Shown here: positions 8,501 through 16,741 of the stretch, in pieces
Layout: each line of letters opens with the position of its first letter
Numbering within the stretch: position 1 is the first letter of the stretch
Source of the DNA: Sphingomonas sp. Leaf33
GTDB lineage: Bacteria > Pseudomonadota > Alphaproteobacteria > Sphingomonadales > Sphingomonadaceae
Assembly: GCF_001421785.1 (NCBI RefSeq)
Contig: NZ_LMLB01000001.1
Location: 633,373 to 697,372, forward strand
Direction: 5' to 3'
DNA: 64,000 bases
Notes under the pieces: model-generated
What the model was told of the DNA's origin: nothing
The model's database searches: none
Seen by the model: the letters and a program-made list of their open reading frames with translations, nothing else
Program-made: the position numbers and the translations under genes

Positions 8501-9208
8501 TCACTTCAAAAGCGAAAGAAACCGCACACCGGCATCGAAATCGGCGCGATGGACGGCCGTCGCCTGGGCGGCGAGCTCGTCCTTGCCCCACATCTCTTCC
8601 TGCCAGTCCTCGTCGATCCGCGCGGCGTGCCACACGGTGTCGGCGTCCAGCGCGCCTTCGACCAGCGCGAGTGCCAGCACCAGCGAGCCGGTGACGGTCA
8701 CGATCGGATGCAGCCCCGCGAGCGTAAAGGCGTCGCGCGCCGCCGCCACCGCATCGCGCAGTCGCTCGATCGTGGCGGCTGGTTGCGGGCGATGCATGAC
8801 GCCGGCGGTCGTCTCGAAATGGACATCGTACCGCGCCCGGGCCCAATCGAGCGCGGGGTCCCAGGCGGCCTGCTGGCGCTCGACCAGCGGCGCGGGCTCC
8901 TCGGCGCGGTAATACAGCAGATCGCTCTCGCCATAGCGGGCGAGCGACACGGCAAAGACGGCCGGATCGGGCGCGATGGTGTCGAGGCTAGCGTTGGCGA
9001 GACCCGTCAGCGGCATCGCGCGCGGGTCAATCGTCGCTCCGACGCTGCGCCATTCCCCGGCGATCGCGTCGGCCAGCACGCGCGTCGGTACCGCCAATGG
9101 CGTGCGCTGCGGCGTGCGGATCGGCTTGCCGTCCAGCGCGATACCGTGGCCGTCGCCCTGCGGCACCACCGATACGTCGGTCCAGAACCGCTTCACTTGC
9201 TGCGCCAC
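8501..9208 (-). CDS. ATP12-family F1-ATPase assembly chaperone
   Basis: The alphaproteobacterial counterpart of mitochondrial Atp12, which chaperones the F1 alpha subunit. The protein begins with QVKRFWTDV and has the family segments IALDGKPIRTPQRTPL, AIAGEWRSVGATIDPRAMPLTGLANASLD and LARYGESDLLYYRAEEP, with WDPALDWA and GSLVLALAL later. A GTG at 9208 gives 235 residues; reading further upstream adds an unlikely extension. The start lies within the end of the next upstream gene (16-nt overlap). Confidence 0.9.
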   Translation of the reverse strand: MAQQVKRFWTDVSVVPQGDGHGIALDGKPIRTPQRTPLAVPTRVLADAIAGEWRSVGATIDPRAMPLTGLANASLDTIAPDPAVFAVSLARYGESDLLYYRAEEPAPLVERQQAAWDPALDWARARYDVHFETTAGVMHRPQPAATIERLRDAVAAARDAFTLAGLHPIVTVTGSLVLALALVEGALDADTVWHAARIDEDWQEEMWGKDELAAQATAVHRADFDAGVRFLSLLK

Positions 9209-9402
9209 CGATGCGCCAGTGCGCGCGGCACCACCGCCATCATGTACAGCGCGGCGAGCACGATCGCGACGCCCAGCACCTTGTCCGGCCAATCGGTCGC
9301 GCGCGCGACCAGGATCAGCCCCAGTACGGCGCCGGCGGTGGCGGCAAGCCGGGTCGCGACGATTGCCATCCAGCGGTTACGGGCCTGTGTGTCGGGGGTC
9401 AT
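9193..9402 (-). CDS. small two-helix membrane protein
   Basis: A 69-residue protein with two hydrophobic helices (AATAGAVLGLILVA and KVLGVAIVLAALYMMAVV) and a basic C-terminus. It overlaps the HAD phosphatase stop as ATGA and overlaps the following ATP12 gene. Small proteins of this type commonly sit beside ATP12 and RluA genes in sphingomonads. Function is unknown. Confidence 0.75.
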   Translation of the reverse strand: MTPDTQARNRWMAIVATRLAATAGAVLGLILVARATDWPDKVLGVAIVLAALYMMAVVPRALAHRWRSK

Positions 9403-10085
9403 GCCGCCGAGATAGAGCGTGGCGCCACGCAGGCAAGCATCGCGTCGGCCAGATCGTCGGCATGATCGACGACCTGCATCGCACCCGCCGCGGTCAGCAG
9501 CGCGGGCGGATGATAGCCCCAGGCGACTCCGATCGCGTGCGCCCCCGCCGCACGACCCATCGCCATGTCGTAGCTGGTGTCGCCGATCATCACCGTGTCG
9601 GCTGCGTCGGCGCCGGCCTCCGTCATCGCCGCCAGCGCCATCGCCGGGTCGGGCTTGGACGGGTGGCGATCGGCGGTCTGGAGCGTCACGAAGGCGGATG
9701 TCAGCCCGTGCGTCGCCAGGATGATCGACAGGCCGCGGTCGGACTTGCCGGTCGCGACCCCCAACGCCCAGCCGCTGTCGGCGAGAGTCGCCAGCGCGTC
9801 CGCAATGCCGGGGTACAGCGGCTCGTGCGCGAAATCGGGCGTCCCGCGCATCGCGGCGAACGCGTCCTTGTACGACTGCGACAGCGCCTCGCACGCGACC
9901 GGGTCGGCGTCCGGGTGGAGGACCGCCATCGCCTGCGGCAGGCTCAATCCGACGATGCCGCGGATCGCGTCGCGCGGCGGCGGGGCCAGGCGATGCGCGT
10001 CGAACGCGCGCTCCACCGCCAGGCAGATGTTGGCGGCCGAATCGACAAGGGTCCCGTCGCAGTCGAACAGCGCGAGCCGCGTCAT
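9399..10085 (-). CDS. HAD family hydrolase (phosphoglycolate phosphatase-like)
   Basis: A 228-residue HAD phosphatase. Motif I is FDCDGTLVDS, motif II is in GVATGKSDRG, the lysine is in HPSKPDPAM, and motif IV is VMIGDTSYDMAMGRAAGA. The helical cap with GLSLPQAM resembles Gph-type phosphatases acting on small phosphosugars such as 2-phosphoglycolate. The true substrate cannot be read from the sequence. The start overlaps the stop of the FMN-binding gene (ATGA). Confidence 0.9.
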   Translation of the reverse strand: MTRLALFDCDGTLVDSAANICLAVERAFDAHRLAPPPRDAIRGIVGLSLPQAMAVLHPDADPVACEALSQSYKDAFAAMRGTPDFAHEPLYPGIADALATLADSGWALGVATGKSDRGLSIILATHGLTSAFVTLQTADRHPSKPDPAMALAAMTEAGADAADTVMIGDTSYDMAMGRAAGAHAIGVAWGYHPPALLTAAGAMQVVDHADDLADAMLACVAPRSISAA

Positions 10086-10681
10086 GCGAGGCTCCGCATC
10101 AGCTGCGCGATCCCGCGCCGGCCCGCGGCGTCGCTGGCATCGGCGGCGGTCAGCCGCGCGGCGTCGGGCTTGTTCTGCCCCAGCTTCAAGGTGCCGCGCC
10201 ATGCGGTCACCTCCAGCGTGAAGCCGATGATGCCGTTCAGCATCGCATCGAACCGGCGCGGGTCCATCTTCGCGCGCGTCCAGGCGAGCTTGGGCAATCG
10301 CGCCTCGTGTTCCGCCGTCAGCCGGTCGACCTGTGCGACCAGGGCGTCGCGATCCATGCGGCGGACGGTCCCCTCCAGCTCGACCGCGGCATAGTTCCAC
10401 GTGGGCACCTGATCGGCGTCGAGCCCGTACCAGTCGGGGCTGATATAGCCGTCCGGGCCCAGCACCGCGAAGACCGCGGTCGCGCCGTCCAGATGCCGCG
10501 TCAGCGCGTTGCCGCGCGCAAGGTGCAGGTCGAGCGTCGCGTCGCCGTTCCATATCGCCGGCACCTGCGCGACCCGCGGACCGTCGGGCGTCGCGGCGAA
10601 GAGCTGGCCGAACGCGATCTCCCGCACAAACGCGCGCATCGCGGGCCGGTCCTCCCAGCGGAAACTGGCGTTCGGGTGCAC
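10082..10681 (-). CDS. PaiB-like FMN-binding negative transcriptional regulator
   Basis: A split-barrel FMN-binding protein of the PaiB type. It begins HPNASFRWEDRPAMRAFVREIAFGQLFA, then VPAIWNG, HLARGN, YISPDWYG and VPTWNYAAVELEG. The end KMDPRRFDAMLNGIIGFTLEV(T)AWRGTLKLGQNK is typical of the family. The best start is the GTG at 10681, 4 bp after the RluA stop, giving 199 residues. Family members affect sporulation or protease genes in Bacillus; the role in this lineage is unknown. Confidence 0.85.
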   Translation of the reverse strand: MHPNASFRWEDRPAMRAFVREIAFGQLFAATPDGPRVAQVPAIWNGDATLDLHLARGNALTRHLDGATAVFAVLGPDGYISPDWYGLDADQVPTWNYAAVELEGTVRRMDRDALVAQVDRLTAEHEARLPKLAWTRAKMDPRRFDAMLNGIIGFTLEVTAWRGTLKLGQNKPDAARLTAADASDAAGRRGIAQLMRSLA

Positions 10682-10685
10682 CGGG

Positions 10686-11921
10686 TCAGCGACGACCGCG
10701 CGGGGGCGCCGGGGGCTTGCCGCTGGCCGGCGCGCGTCGGGCCGGCTTCGGCGTCGTCGGTGCCTTGCCCTTGACCGCCGGCTTGCCGCGTGTGGGCGGC
10801 TTGCCCTTGGCCGCAGCTGCCTCGTCGGCGTTGCGCGATGCACCGCGCGCCCGGCGTTCGCCCTTGCGGTCCTTGCGGATGGTCTTGGCGTGCGCCTTGG
10901 CTTTCTGCTTTTCCTCAGCGCGCGTCGGGGCGGGGCCTTCGTCCTCCAGCGGCCGGTCGCCCAGCGTCAGGTCGAAGCCGAGCAGCTTCATGCTGTCGGC
11001 GAAATGCTCGGGCAGCTCAGCGGTCACGTCGACCCGCCCGCCATCGGGGTGGTCGATGCGGATGCGCCGGGCATGGAGGTGCATCTTGCGGCTGACCCCG
11101 CCGGTCAGGAACGCGTCGGCCCCGCCGTATTTGCCGTCGCCGACGATCGGGTGCCCGATCGCCGCCATGTGCACGCGCAGCTGGTGGGTGCGGCCGGTCA
11201 GCGGTTGCAGCTCGACCCAGGCGGCGCGGTTACCGGCGCGCTCGATCACGCGGTAGCGGCTGCGCGAGGGCAGGCCCTCATGCTCGCTGACGTGCATCTT
11301 CTCGCCGCCTGTGCCGGGCTGCTTGGCGATCGGCAGATCGACCAGGCCGTCGGCGATGTCGGGCACGCCGGTGACCAGTGCCCAATAGACCTTGCGCGCG
11401 GTGCGCCCGGAAAAGCTCTTGGCGAAATAGGCCGCGGCCCGCGCCGATCGCGCGATCAGCAGCGCGCCGGACGTGTCCTTGTCCAGCCGGTGGACCAGCT
11501 TCGGCCGTCCTTCGGCATCGAACTGCAACGCGTCGAGCAGGCCGTCGACATGCTCGGTCGTCTTGGTCCCGCCCTGCGTCGCGAGGCCGGGCGGCTTGTT
11601 GAGCACGATCGCCTGCGCGTCGCGGTGGATGATCATCCCCTCCGCCAGCGCGACCTGTTCGTCGCTCAGCGGCGGGCGTTCGCGCTTCGGCCGGGCGGCC
11701 GCGGCGGGCGTCGGTGCCTCGGCCGGCGGCACCCGCAGGATCTGCCCAGCGGACAGGCGGGCGCCGGGTTCGGCGCGCGCGCCGTCGATCCGCAATTGCC
11801 CGGTGCGCGCCCAGCGCGACACGACGTTGAAGCTGACGTCGCTCAGATGCCGCTTGAACCAGCGGTCGAGCCGGATGCCGTCGTCATCGGCGCCGACCTT
11901 GAATTCGCGCACGTCGCTCAT
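10686..11921 (-). CDS. RluA-family 23S rRNA pseudouridine synthase with basic tail
   Basis: A 411-residue protein. An N-terminal S4 RNA-binding domain (DDGIRLDRWFKRHL...SRWARTGQLRIDGARAEPGARL) is followed by a catalytic RluA domain with HRLDKDTSGALLIARS, where the Asp is the nucleophile. TGRTHQLRVHMAAIGHPIVGDGKYGG follows, as in RluC/RluD enzymes. The last 70 or so residues form a very basic Lys/Arg/Pro/Ala tail, longer than usual, which probably binds RNA. The stop is 4 bp from the following gene and the start overlaps crcB. Confidence 0.92.
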   Translation of the reverse strand: MSDVREFKVGADDDGIRLDRWFKRHLSDVSFNVVSRWARTGQLRIDGARAEPGARLSAGQILRVPPAEAPTPAAAARPKRERPPLSDEQVALAEGMIIHRDAQAIVLNKPPGLATQGGTKTTEHVDGLLDALQFDAEGRPKLVHRLDKDTSGALLIARSARAAAYFAKSFSGRTARKVYWALVTGVPDIADGLVDLPIAKQPGTGGEKMHVSEHEGLPSRSRYRVIERAGNRAAWVELQPLTGRTHQLRVHMAAIGHPIVGDGKYGGADAFLTGGVSRKMHLHARRIRIDHPDGGRVDVTAELPEHFADSMKLLGFDLTLGDRPLEDEGPAPTRAEEKQKAKAHAKTIRKDRKGERRARGASRNADEAAAAKGKPPTRGKPAVKGKAPTTPKPARRAPASGKPPAPPRGRR

Positions 11922-12292
11922 GCCGCTACCCTCGCAATGGCCAGGCCGCCGAACAGCGCCGCGATCGACCCGACGACCGAGGCTAGGACGTAGCCCGCCG
12001 CCAGCGGCAGCGCGCCGCGTTCGATCATCAGCGCGGCATCCAGGCTAAAGGCGGAAAAGGTGGTGAAGCCGCCGAGCACACCGACGCCCAGCAGCAGCCG
12101 GGTCTGTTCGCTGCCGCCGGTGCGCACCAGCGTGCCGGCGAGCAGGCCCATCAGCAGCCCGCCGATCAGGTTCACGCCCAGGGTGCCCCAGGGGTAGTCG
12201 GGTCCGAAGGTGCCGAGCGTCCAGCGCCCGAACAGATGCCGCGCACCGGCGCCGACTGCGCCGCCCGCCATCACGATAAAGAGGTTGCCCAT
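11918..12292 (-). CDS. crcB: fluoride efflux transporter CrcB
   Basis: A 124-residue Fluc-type fluoride channel subunit with four hydrophobic helices. Family motifs visible are GAGARHLFGRW, WGTLGVNLIGGLLMG and GGFTTFSAFSLDA, the last with pore-lining Phe and Ser/Thr residues. The ATG at 12292 (MGNLFIVM) matches the family start. It overlaps the RluA-type gene by four bases. No fluoride riboswitch was recognised in the 60 bp upstream. Confidence 0.93.
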   Translation of the reverse strand: MGNLFIVMAGGAVGAGARHLFGRWTLGTFGPDYPWGTLGVNLIGGLLMGLLAGTLVRTGGSEQTRLLLGVGVLGGFTTFSAFSLDAALMIERGALPLAAGYVLASVVGSIAALFGGLAIARVAA

Positions 12293-12353
12293 GATGCCCG
12301 CGGTAGCGCGGACGCGCGCGGGCGTCACCTTTTGATTGCGCCCGAGCGCCCGA

Positions 12354-13073
12354 TCAGCCGGTGCGCGTCACGACCAGCCGCAGGTCGGCGATCCCGCTTG
12401 CATCGCGCCCGATCAAGGTCAGCGTGCTGCCGTCGCGCGCCCGGGCGGCAGTCAGCACGTGCACGGCGCCATCGCGTGCATAGGTCACGCGGTAGCCCGC
12501 ACGGGCGAAGCGCGCGGACTCGCTCGCCAGCAGCGAGCCGAGCGGCACGGCGGCGCCATAGGCGACCAGGCGCAGGTGACAGCCGGGCGCATCGCTGCCG
12601 GCGGCCTCGATCACGCGCGCGGCGGCGGGCAGCGGCGTGTCGCGGGGCAGGCGGGTCGCCCAGATCGCCGAATAGCCGACCGCGGACAGGCAGGGCTGAA
12701 CCGCCGGCCCGGCCAGGCGCGCGGCAAGCGCATCCAGCGTCACCGCCTCGTCCGACGCGCGACATGCGGCGCAATTGCCGTCGGCCACATCGGGCAACGG
12801 CGGCGCGCCCGCGATTCTGTCGGTCGGGGCGATGTCGATGGCCGGGATCGGCGCGCCGATCGCCGCGTCCGGCGGGCGGACGGCATCCAGGTTGGCCTGG
12901 AAGCTCAGTGCCTGGTCGCTCATCAGCGGCTCGGCAACGGTCGCCGCGATCAGCGGATCGGTCGATCGGCGCTGTTGCAGCGCCGGATCGGGCGTGCGTG
13001 ACCCGCGATCGCAGCCGGCCAGCAGCGCCATGCCGCTCAGGACCGCCAGGATCGGGACGAGCGATGCGCGCAT
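12354..13073 (-). CDS. hypothetical lipoprotein
   Basis: A 239-residue protein with a lipoprotein signal peptide (MRASLVPILAVLSGMALLAGC, cleavage before Cys). A low-complexity Ala/Pro/Asp linker of about 80 residues leads to a C-terminal domain with a CAAC pair and GCHLRLVAYGAAVPLGS. The C-terminal half ends in a beta-rich stretch (GSTLTLIGRDASGIADLRLVVTRTG). No family was recognised. It is likely anchored in the periplasmic face of a membrane and is divergent from the small membrane gene at 13173. Confidence 0.8.
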   Translation of the reverse strand: MRASLVPILAVLSGMALLAGCDRGSRTPDPALQQRRSTDPLIAATVAEPLMSDQALSFQANLDAVRPPDAAIGAPIPAIDIAPTDRIAGAPPLPDVADGNCAACRASDEAVTLDALAARLAGPAVQPCLSAVGYSAIWATRLPRDTPLPAAARVIEAAGSDAPGCHLRLVAYGAAVPLGSLLASESARFARAGYRVTYARDGAVHVLTAARARDGSTLTLIGRDASGIADLRLVVTRTG

Positions 13074-13172
13074 CGTCGCCCTATGGCCCCATCGTGGTTA
13101 AGGAAGCGTTCGGGGCAGGGCCTGCGGAAATGGATGGTGTATTATCTTGCAGATACACCATCGACGAGCCAT

Positions 13173-13403
13173 ATGGCGGACATGCTGAACATTCTCTCGA
13201 TCCTCACCGGCCTGGTGTCGCTGATCTTCGTGATCCCGGGCGTCATTCCTCTTCTGGGCTGGATCAATTGGCTGGCGATCCCGATCGCGGTCGTCGGCCT
13301 GGTCATCGGTATGTTGTCCAGTCGCAACACCGGTCGAAACCTGAACATCGTGATCCTGTTGATCGCGGTCGTCCGCCTGTCGCTGGGCGGCGGCATCCTG
13401 TAA
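13173..13403 (+). CDS. small membrane protein
   Basis: A 76-residue protein with two or three strongly hydrophobic segments (ILSILTGLVSLIFVIPGVIPLLGWINWLAIPIAVVGLVIGML, then LNIVILLIAVVRLSLGGGIL) and almost no soluble part. It resembles small DUF4190-like or inner-membrane proteins of unknown function. The ATG at 13173 is the plausible start; an upstream in-frame start at 13083 adds 30 non-hydrophobic residues. A strong terminator follows at once. Confidence 0.7.
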   Translation: MADMLNILSILTGLVSLIFVIPGVIPLLGWINWLAIPIAVVGLVIGMLSSRNTGRNLNIVILLIAVVRLSLGGGIL

Positions 13404-13405
13404 CG

Positions 13406-13442
13406 AAAAGGGCCCGGCGATCGCTCGCCGGGCCCTTCGTTT
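13406..13442. terminator. strong intrinsic terminator between convergent genes
   Basis: A perfect 13-bp stem (AAGGGCCCGGCGA, 13408-13420, with its complement at 13425-13437) and a TCGC tetraloop are followed by CGTTTG and preceded by GAAAA. It sits 4 bp after the small membrane gene stop and 20 bp before the end of the convergent glycine-zipper gene, so it can terminate both. Confidence 0.88.
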
Positions 13443-13456
13443 GACCTACCGGGGTC

Positions 13457-14023
13457 TTAGCGGCAGCGAACGCCGCCACGATCGACTTCACGGCCGAGCA
13501 GGGCACCGCCACCGGCGCCCAGCAGCGTGCCGAGCAGGCCCGAGCCACCGCGGTCCAGCGCGTTGCCCAGGAAGCCACCGGCGACACCGCCGACAATCAG
13601 GCCGGTCGTGCCGTCGTTGCGGCGGCAGTAATAGCGGTTGTCGTTACCACGATAGATGCGGTCGTTCCGGCCGAGGCGGCGCTCCTGGTAATAGCGGCCG
13701 TCGCGATAATAGCGATCGGCGAAGTAGCGACCTTGGCCACGCTCCGAGCGGTTCCAGTCGTAGTTGCGATACTGGCGCCAGTCGCGCGTATCGCGACGAT
13801 AATCCTGGCGGGCATCGCGCACGTCGCGGTTGTAGTCGCGGCGCGCGTCACGGACGTCGCGGCGCGAGTCGGCGTCGCGGATGTCGCGGCGATAGTCCTG
13901 ACGGGCGTCGCGGACTTCACGGTTGTATTCGCGCGCGGCTTCACGCGGGGATTGCTGGGCCGCAGCCGGTACGGCGGTAAGGCCCGTTGCAGCAGCGACG
14001 ATTGCCAGAATGGCGGTACGCAT
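13457..14023 (-). CDS. secreted glycine-zipper protein with Arg/Asp/Tyr repeats
   Basis: A 188-residue exported protein. The signal peptide is MRTAILAIVAAATGLTAVPAAAQQ. Residues of about 25-95 form charged heptad-like repeats of the type DARQDYRRDIRDA, occurring at least four times. A Tyr/Arg-rich stretch follows. The C-terminal glycine-zipper 2TM domain is GLIVGGVAGGFLGNALDRGGSGLLGTLLGAGGGALLGREVD. Related proteins are outer-membrane or periplasmic and often linked to envelope or metal stress. AGGAG lies 7 nt before the ATG. The repeat may bind polyanions, but that is a guess. Confidence 0.8.
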   Translation of the reverse strand: MRTAILAIVAAATGLTAVPAAAQQSPREAAREYNREVRDARQDYRRDIRDADSRRDVRDARRDYNRDVRDARQDYRRDTRDWRQYRNYDWNRSERGQGRYFADRYYRDGRYYQERRLGRNDRIYRGNDNRYYCRRNDGTTGLIVGGVAGGFLGNALDRGGSGLLGTLLGAGGGALLGREVDRGGVRCR

Positions 14024-14102
14024 AACATTCTCCTGTCGAATGGATGTGTGCACAACGCCGACGAATTGATCTGGGTTGCGTGAACCGAAAACTACGTTTC
14101 GT

Positions 14103-14942
14103 TCACTCGGCCGACAGGTCGATCCGCTGGGTCAGGGGATAGGCGAACAGCAGGTCGGCGTCGCCCTGCGCCGCGATCGTCGTTCGACCGGTGACGGTCA
14201 GGCATTCGCCCGCCGCAAAGCCGGTATCGCCGGCGGTGCCCGATCCGGTGATCGGGACCAGCCACCCGCTGACGCCGTCGGGCAGCGTCACGTCGCGCGT
14301 GCCCGCCGACCAGCGCTCCAGCACGAATTTCGGCCCCTCGACCAGGATCTCGCGGGTGTCCGACACGCGGCCCGGTGCCGGCTGGGGCACGAACGGTTCG
14401 GCATCGCTGACCGCGATCCCGTCGTCCAGATGCAACTCGCGCGGGCGGCCATAGTCGTACAGGCGATAGGTCGTTTCCGAATTCTGCTGGATCTCGATGA
14501 CGGTCAGGCCCGCGCCGATCGCGTGGATCGTGCCCGAGGGTGAGTAGAAGAAATCGCCCGCCTTCACCGGCTTCCAGTCGACCAGATGCTCGATCGACCC
14601 GTCGAGCGCGGCCGCGCGCAGCGTTTCATCGTCCACCGCTTCGTGGGTGCCGATCGCGATCGTCGAATCCGGTTCGGCAGCCAGGATCAGCCAGCATTCG
14701 TCCTTGCCGCGCGGCAGGCCGCGCGCCTGCGCCTGCACGTCGTCCGGATGGACCTGGATCGACAGTTTTTCCGACGTGAACAGATATTTGACCAGCAGGT
14801 CGGGCTCGCTGTCGCCCGGTGCCTGGAACCAGACTTCGCCGATCGGTTCCCCATCCTGTGCCGGATCGGCAAAGCCCGGCCACAGGTCGTGGCGACCCCA
14901 GGGCTTTTCGACGCGGTGGGTGGCGAGCTTCGTGACGGTCAT
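14103..14942 (-). CDS. class I mannose-6-phosphate isomerase
   Basis: A 279-residue cupin-type phosphomannose isomerase, interconverting fructose-6-P and mannose-6-P for nucleotide sugars and polysaccharide synthesis. Zinc ligands are visible in LSIQVHPDD, GKDECW and FYSPSGTIHAIGAG, and EIQQNSETTYRLYDYGR is diagnostic. It starts MTVTKLATHRVEKPWGRHDLWPGF. The length is that of the shorter bacterial ManA forms. It is divergent from bamD. Confidence 0.92.
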   Translation of the reverse strand: MTVTKLATHRVEKPWGRHDLWPGFADPAQDGEPIGEVWFQAPGDSEPDLLVKYLFTSEKLSIQVHPDDVQAQARGLPRGKDECWLILAAEPDSTIAIGTHEAVDDETLRAAALDGSIEHLVDWKPVKAGDFFYSPSGTIHAIGAGLTVIEIQQNSETTYRLYDYGRPRELHLDDGIAVSDAEPFVPQPAPGRVSDTREILVEGPKFVLERWSAGTRDVTLPDGVSGWLVPITGSGTAGDTGFAAGECLTVTGRTTIAAQGDADLLFAYPLTQRIDLSAE

Positions 14943-15061
14943 TCGATTGGGCCTCGGTCCGATGGGTGCGGTTGCGAAACGCCGTTCCGGTAGGGCAATT
15001 TCCAGCCCCAAGTAAAAACATTTTGAGCGGACGGTCGGCTAAGCTAAACGCGGGCCCAGCC

Positions 15062-15910
15062 ATGCGTATGTCCGTACCCCGCGCCGTCGCGCTCTCGACC
15101 CTCGTCCTCACCGCGCTCGCGACCTCGGCTTGCGCCGGGCGCGGCGGGAACAAGGCCGACACTCCCTACGTCGCCCGCGACGTCAACACGCTGTATGCGG
15201 CGGCCAAGGAGCGCCTCGACCGCGGCCTGTACAAGGAAGCCGCCGCGCTGTTCGACGAGGTCGAGCGCCAGCACCCCTATTCGATCTGGGCGCGCCGCGC
15301 GCAGGTGATGGGCGCCTTTTCCTACTATCTCGCGCAGGACTATACCCAGGCGATCCAGTCGTCGCAGCGCTTCCTGTCGGTGCACCCGGGCAACCGCGAC
15401 GCGCCCTATGCCTATTACCTGATCGCGCTCAGCTATTACGAGCAGATCAGCGACGTGACCCGCGACCAGAAGATCACGCAGCAGGCGATGGACGCGCTGG
15501 GCGAGCTCAGCCGCCGCTATCCTAACACCCGTTACGCCGCCGATGCGCGGCTGAAGATGGACCTGGTCCGCGATCACCTGGCGGGCAAGGAAATGGAGAT
15601 CGGCCGCTTCTACGAGCGCCGCGGCCAGTGGCTCGCCGCCTCGATGCGGTTCCGCACCGTCATCGACCAGTATCAGACGACGACCCACACGCCCGAGGCG
15701 CTGATGCGCCTGGTCGAAACCTATCTGGCGCTGGGCGTACGCGAGGAGGCGAAGAAGTCGGCCGCCGTGCTCGGCGCCAACTATCCCGGCACCGACTGGT
15801 ACAAGCGCGCCTACGACCTGATCGGCGAATATCCCGTCCTGCCGCCGCAGCCGCCCAAGGCCCCGGTCGGCGCGCTGAAGCCGGTCGGCGAGAAGCCGGT
15901 CAAGAGCTGA
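15062..15910 (+). CDS. bamD: outer membrane protein assembly factor BamD
   Basis: An essential lipoprotein of the BAM complex that folds beta-barrel proteins into the outer membrane. The 282-residue protein has a signal peptide ending ALATSAC with a lipidation Cys. Tetratricopeptide-like repeats follow: LYAAAKERLDRGLYKEAAALFDEVERQHPYS, then GAFSYYLAQDYTQAIQSSQRFLSVHP and AYYLIALSYYEQI. It ends in a Pro/Lys-rich tail of about 25 residues. The ATG at 15062 places the signal sequence correctly. Confidence 0.94.
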   Translation: MRMSVPRAVALSTLVLTALATSACAGRGGNKADTPYVARDVNTLYAAAKERLDRGLYKEAAALFDEVERQHPYSIWARRAQVMGAFSYYLAQDYTQAIQSSQRFLSVHPGNRDAPYAYYLIALSYYEQISDVTRDQKITQQAMDALGELSRRYPNTRYAADARLKMDLVRDHLAGKEMEIGRFYERRGQWLAASMRFRTVIDQYQTTTHTPEALMRLVETYLALGVREEAKKSAAVLGANYPGTDWYKRAYDLIGEYPVLPPQPPKAPVGALKPVGEKPVKS

Positions 15911-15911
15911 C

Positions 15912-15928
15912 CCGGCCGCTTCGGCCGG
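15912..15928. terminator. hairpin between bamD and tlyA
   Basis: CCGGCCG-CTT-CGGCCGG is a perfect 7-bp stem just after the bamD stop. No T-run follows and tlyA starts 11 bp later, so it may attenuate rather than end transcription, or stabilise the bamD 3' end. Confidence 0.35.
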
Positions 15929-15938
15929 CCGTAGCCCC

Positions 15939-16706
15939 ATGGCCAAGATCCGCGCGGACCAGCTGATCGTCGATCGCGGCCTGGCCGAAAGCCGCACGCG
16001 TGCTCAGGCGCTGGTGATGGCGGGGCTGGCCTTCGTCGGCGACCGCAAAATCGACAAGCCCGGGCAGATGCTGCCCGCCGACGCCGCGATCGAGGTGAAG
16101 GGGCGCGACCACCCCTGGGTGTCGCGCGGCGGGATCAAGCTGGCGCACGCGCTGGACCAGTTTGCGATTCCCGTGAGCGGTGCGGTCGCGATCGACGTCG
16201 GGTCATCGACCGGCGGCTTTACCGACGTGCTGCTGACCAGGGGCGCGGCGCGGGTCTACGCCGTCGATTCGGGCACCAACCAGCTGGCGTGGAAGCTGCG
16301 CCAGGACGAGCGTGTCGTCGTCCATGAACAGACCAGCGCGCGCATCCTGACGCCGGCGCACATCCCCGAACCCGTCGATCTGGTCGTCTGCGACGCCAGC
16401 TTCATCGGCCTGGCCAAGGTGCTGGACGTGCCGCTGTCGTTCGCCAGACCCGACGCGCGCCTGGTCGCGCTCATCAAGCCGCAGTTCGAGGCGGGGCGCG
16501 ACGAAGTCGGCAAGGGCGGGGTCGTGCGCGACCCGGCGGTCCATGACCGCGTCTGTCGCGACGTGTCCGACTGGCTCGTCTCGATCGGCTGGAGCGTCGA
16601 GGGGCTGACGACCAGCCCGATCACCGGCCCCGAGGGCAATGTCGAGTTCCTGATCGTGGCACGCAATGCGGCGGCACGCGTTGTGGCGGATGGTGCGGTG
16701 CATTAA
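15939..16706 (+). CDS. tlyA: TlyA family rRNA (cytidine-2'-O)-methyltransferase
   Basis: A 255-residue protein with an N-terminal S4 domain (RADQLIVDRGLAESRTRAQALVMAGLAFVGDRKIDKPG) and an FtsJ-like SAM methyltransferase domain (AIDVGSSTGGFTDVLLTRGAARVYAVDSGTNQL). TlyA enzymes methylate ribose 2'-OH groups in 16S and/or 23S rRNA and are sometimes labelled hemolysins. The K-D-K-E-type catalytic residues are in the expected positions (KLAHAL..., CDASFIGL, ALIKPQFEAG). Confidence 0.93.
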   Translation: MAKIRADQLIVDRGLAESRTRAQALVMAGLAFVGDRKIDKPGQMLPADAAIEVKGRDHPWVSRGGIKLAHALDQFAIPVSGAVAIDVGSSTGGFTDVLLTRGAARVYAVDSGTNQLAWKLRQDERVVVHEQTSARILTPAHIPEPVDLVVCDASFIGLAKVLDVPLSFARPDARLVALIKPQFEAGRDEVGKGGVVRDPAVHDRVCRDVSDWLVSIGWSVEGLTTSPITGPEGNVEFLIVARNAAARVVADGAVH

Positions 16707-16741
16707 GGACCGCCAGCGAAACGATCGAGGGTAGGCTGCCG

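Noticed and set aside
8976-10394. A 472-residue plus-strand frame across ATP12, the small membrane gene and the HAD gene
   Set aside because: Antisense to three well-supported overlapping genes, and its composition is Arg/Ser/Ala-rich without motifs.
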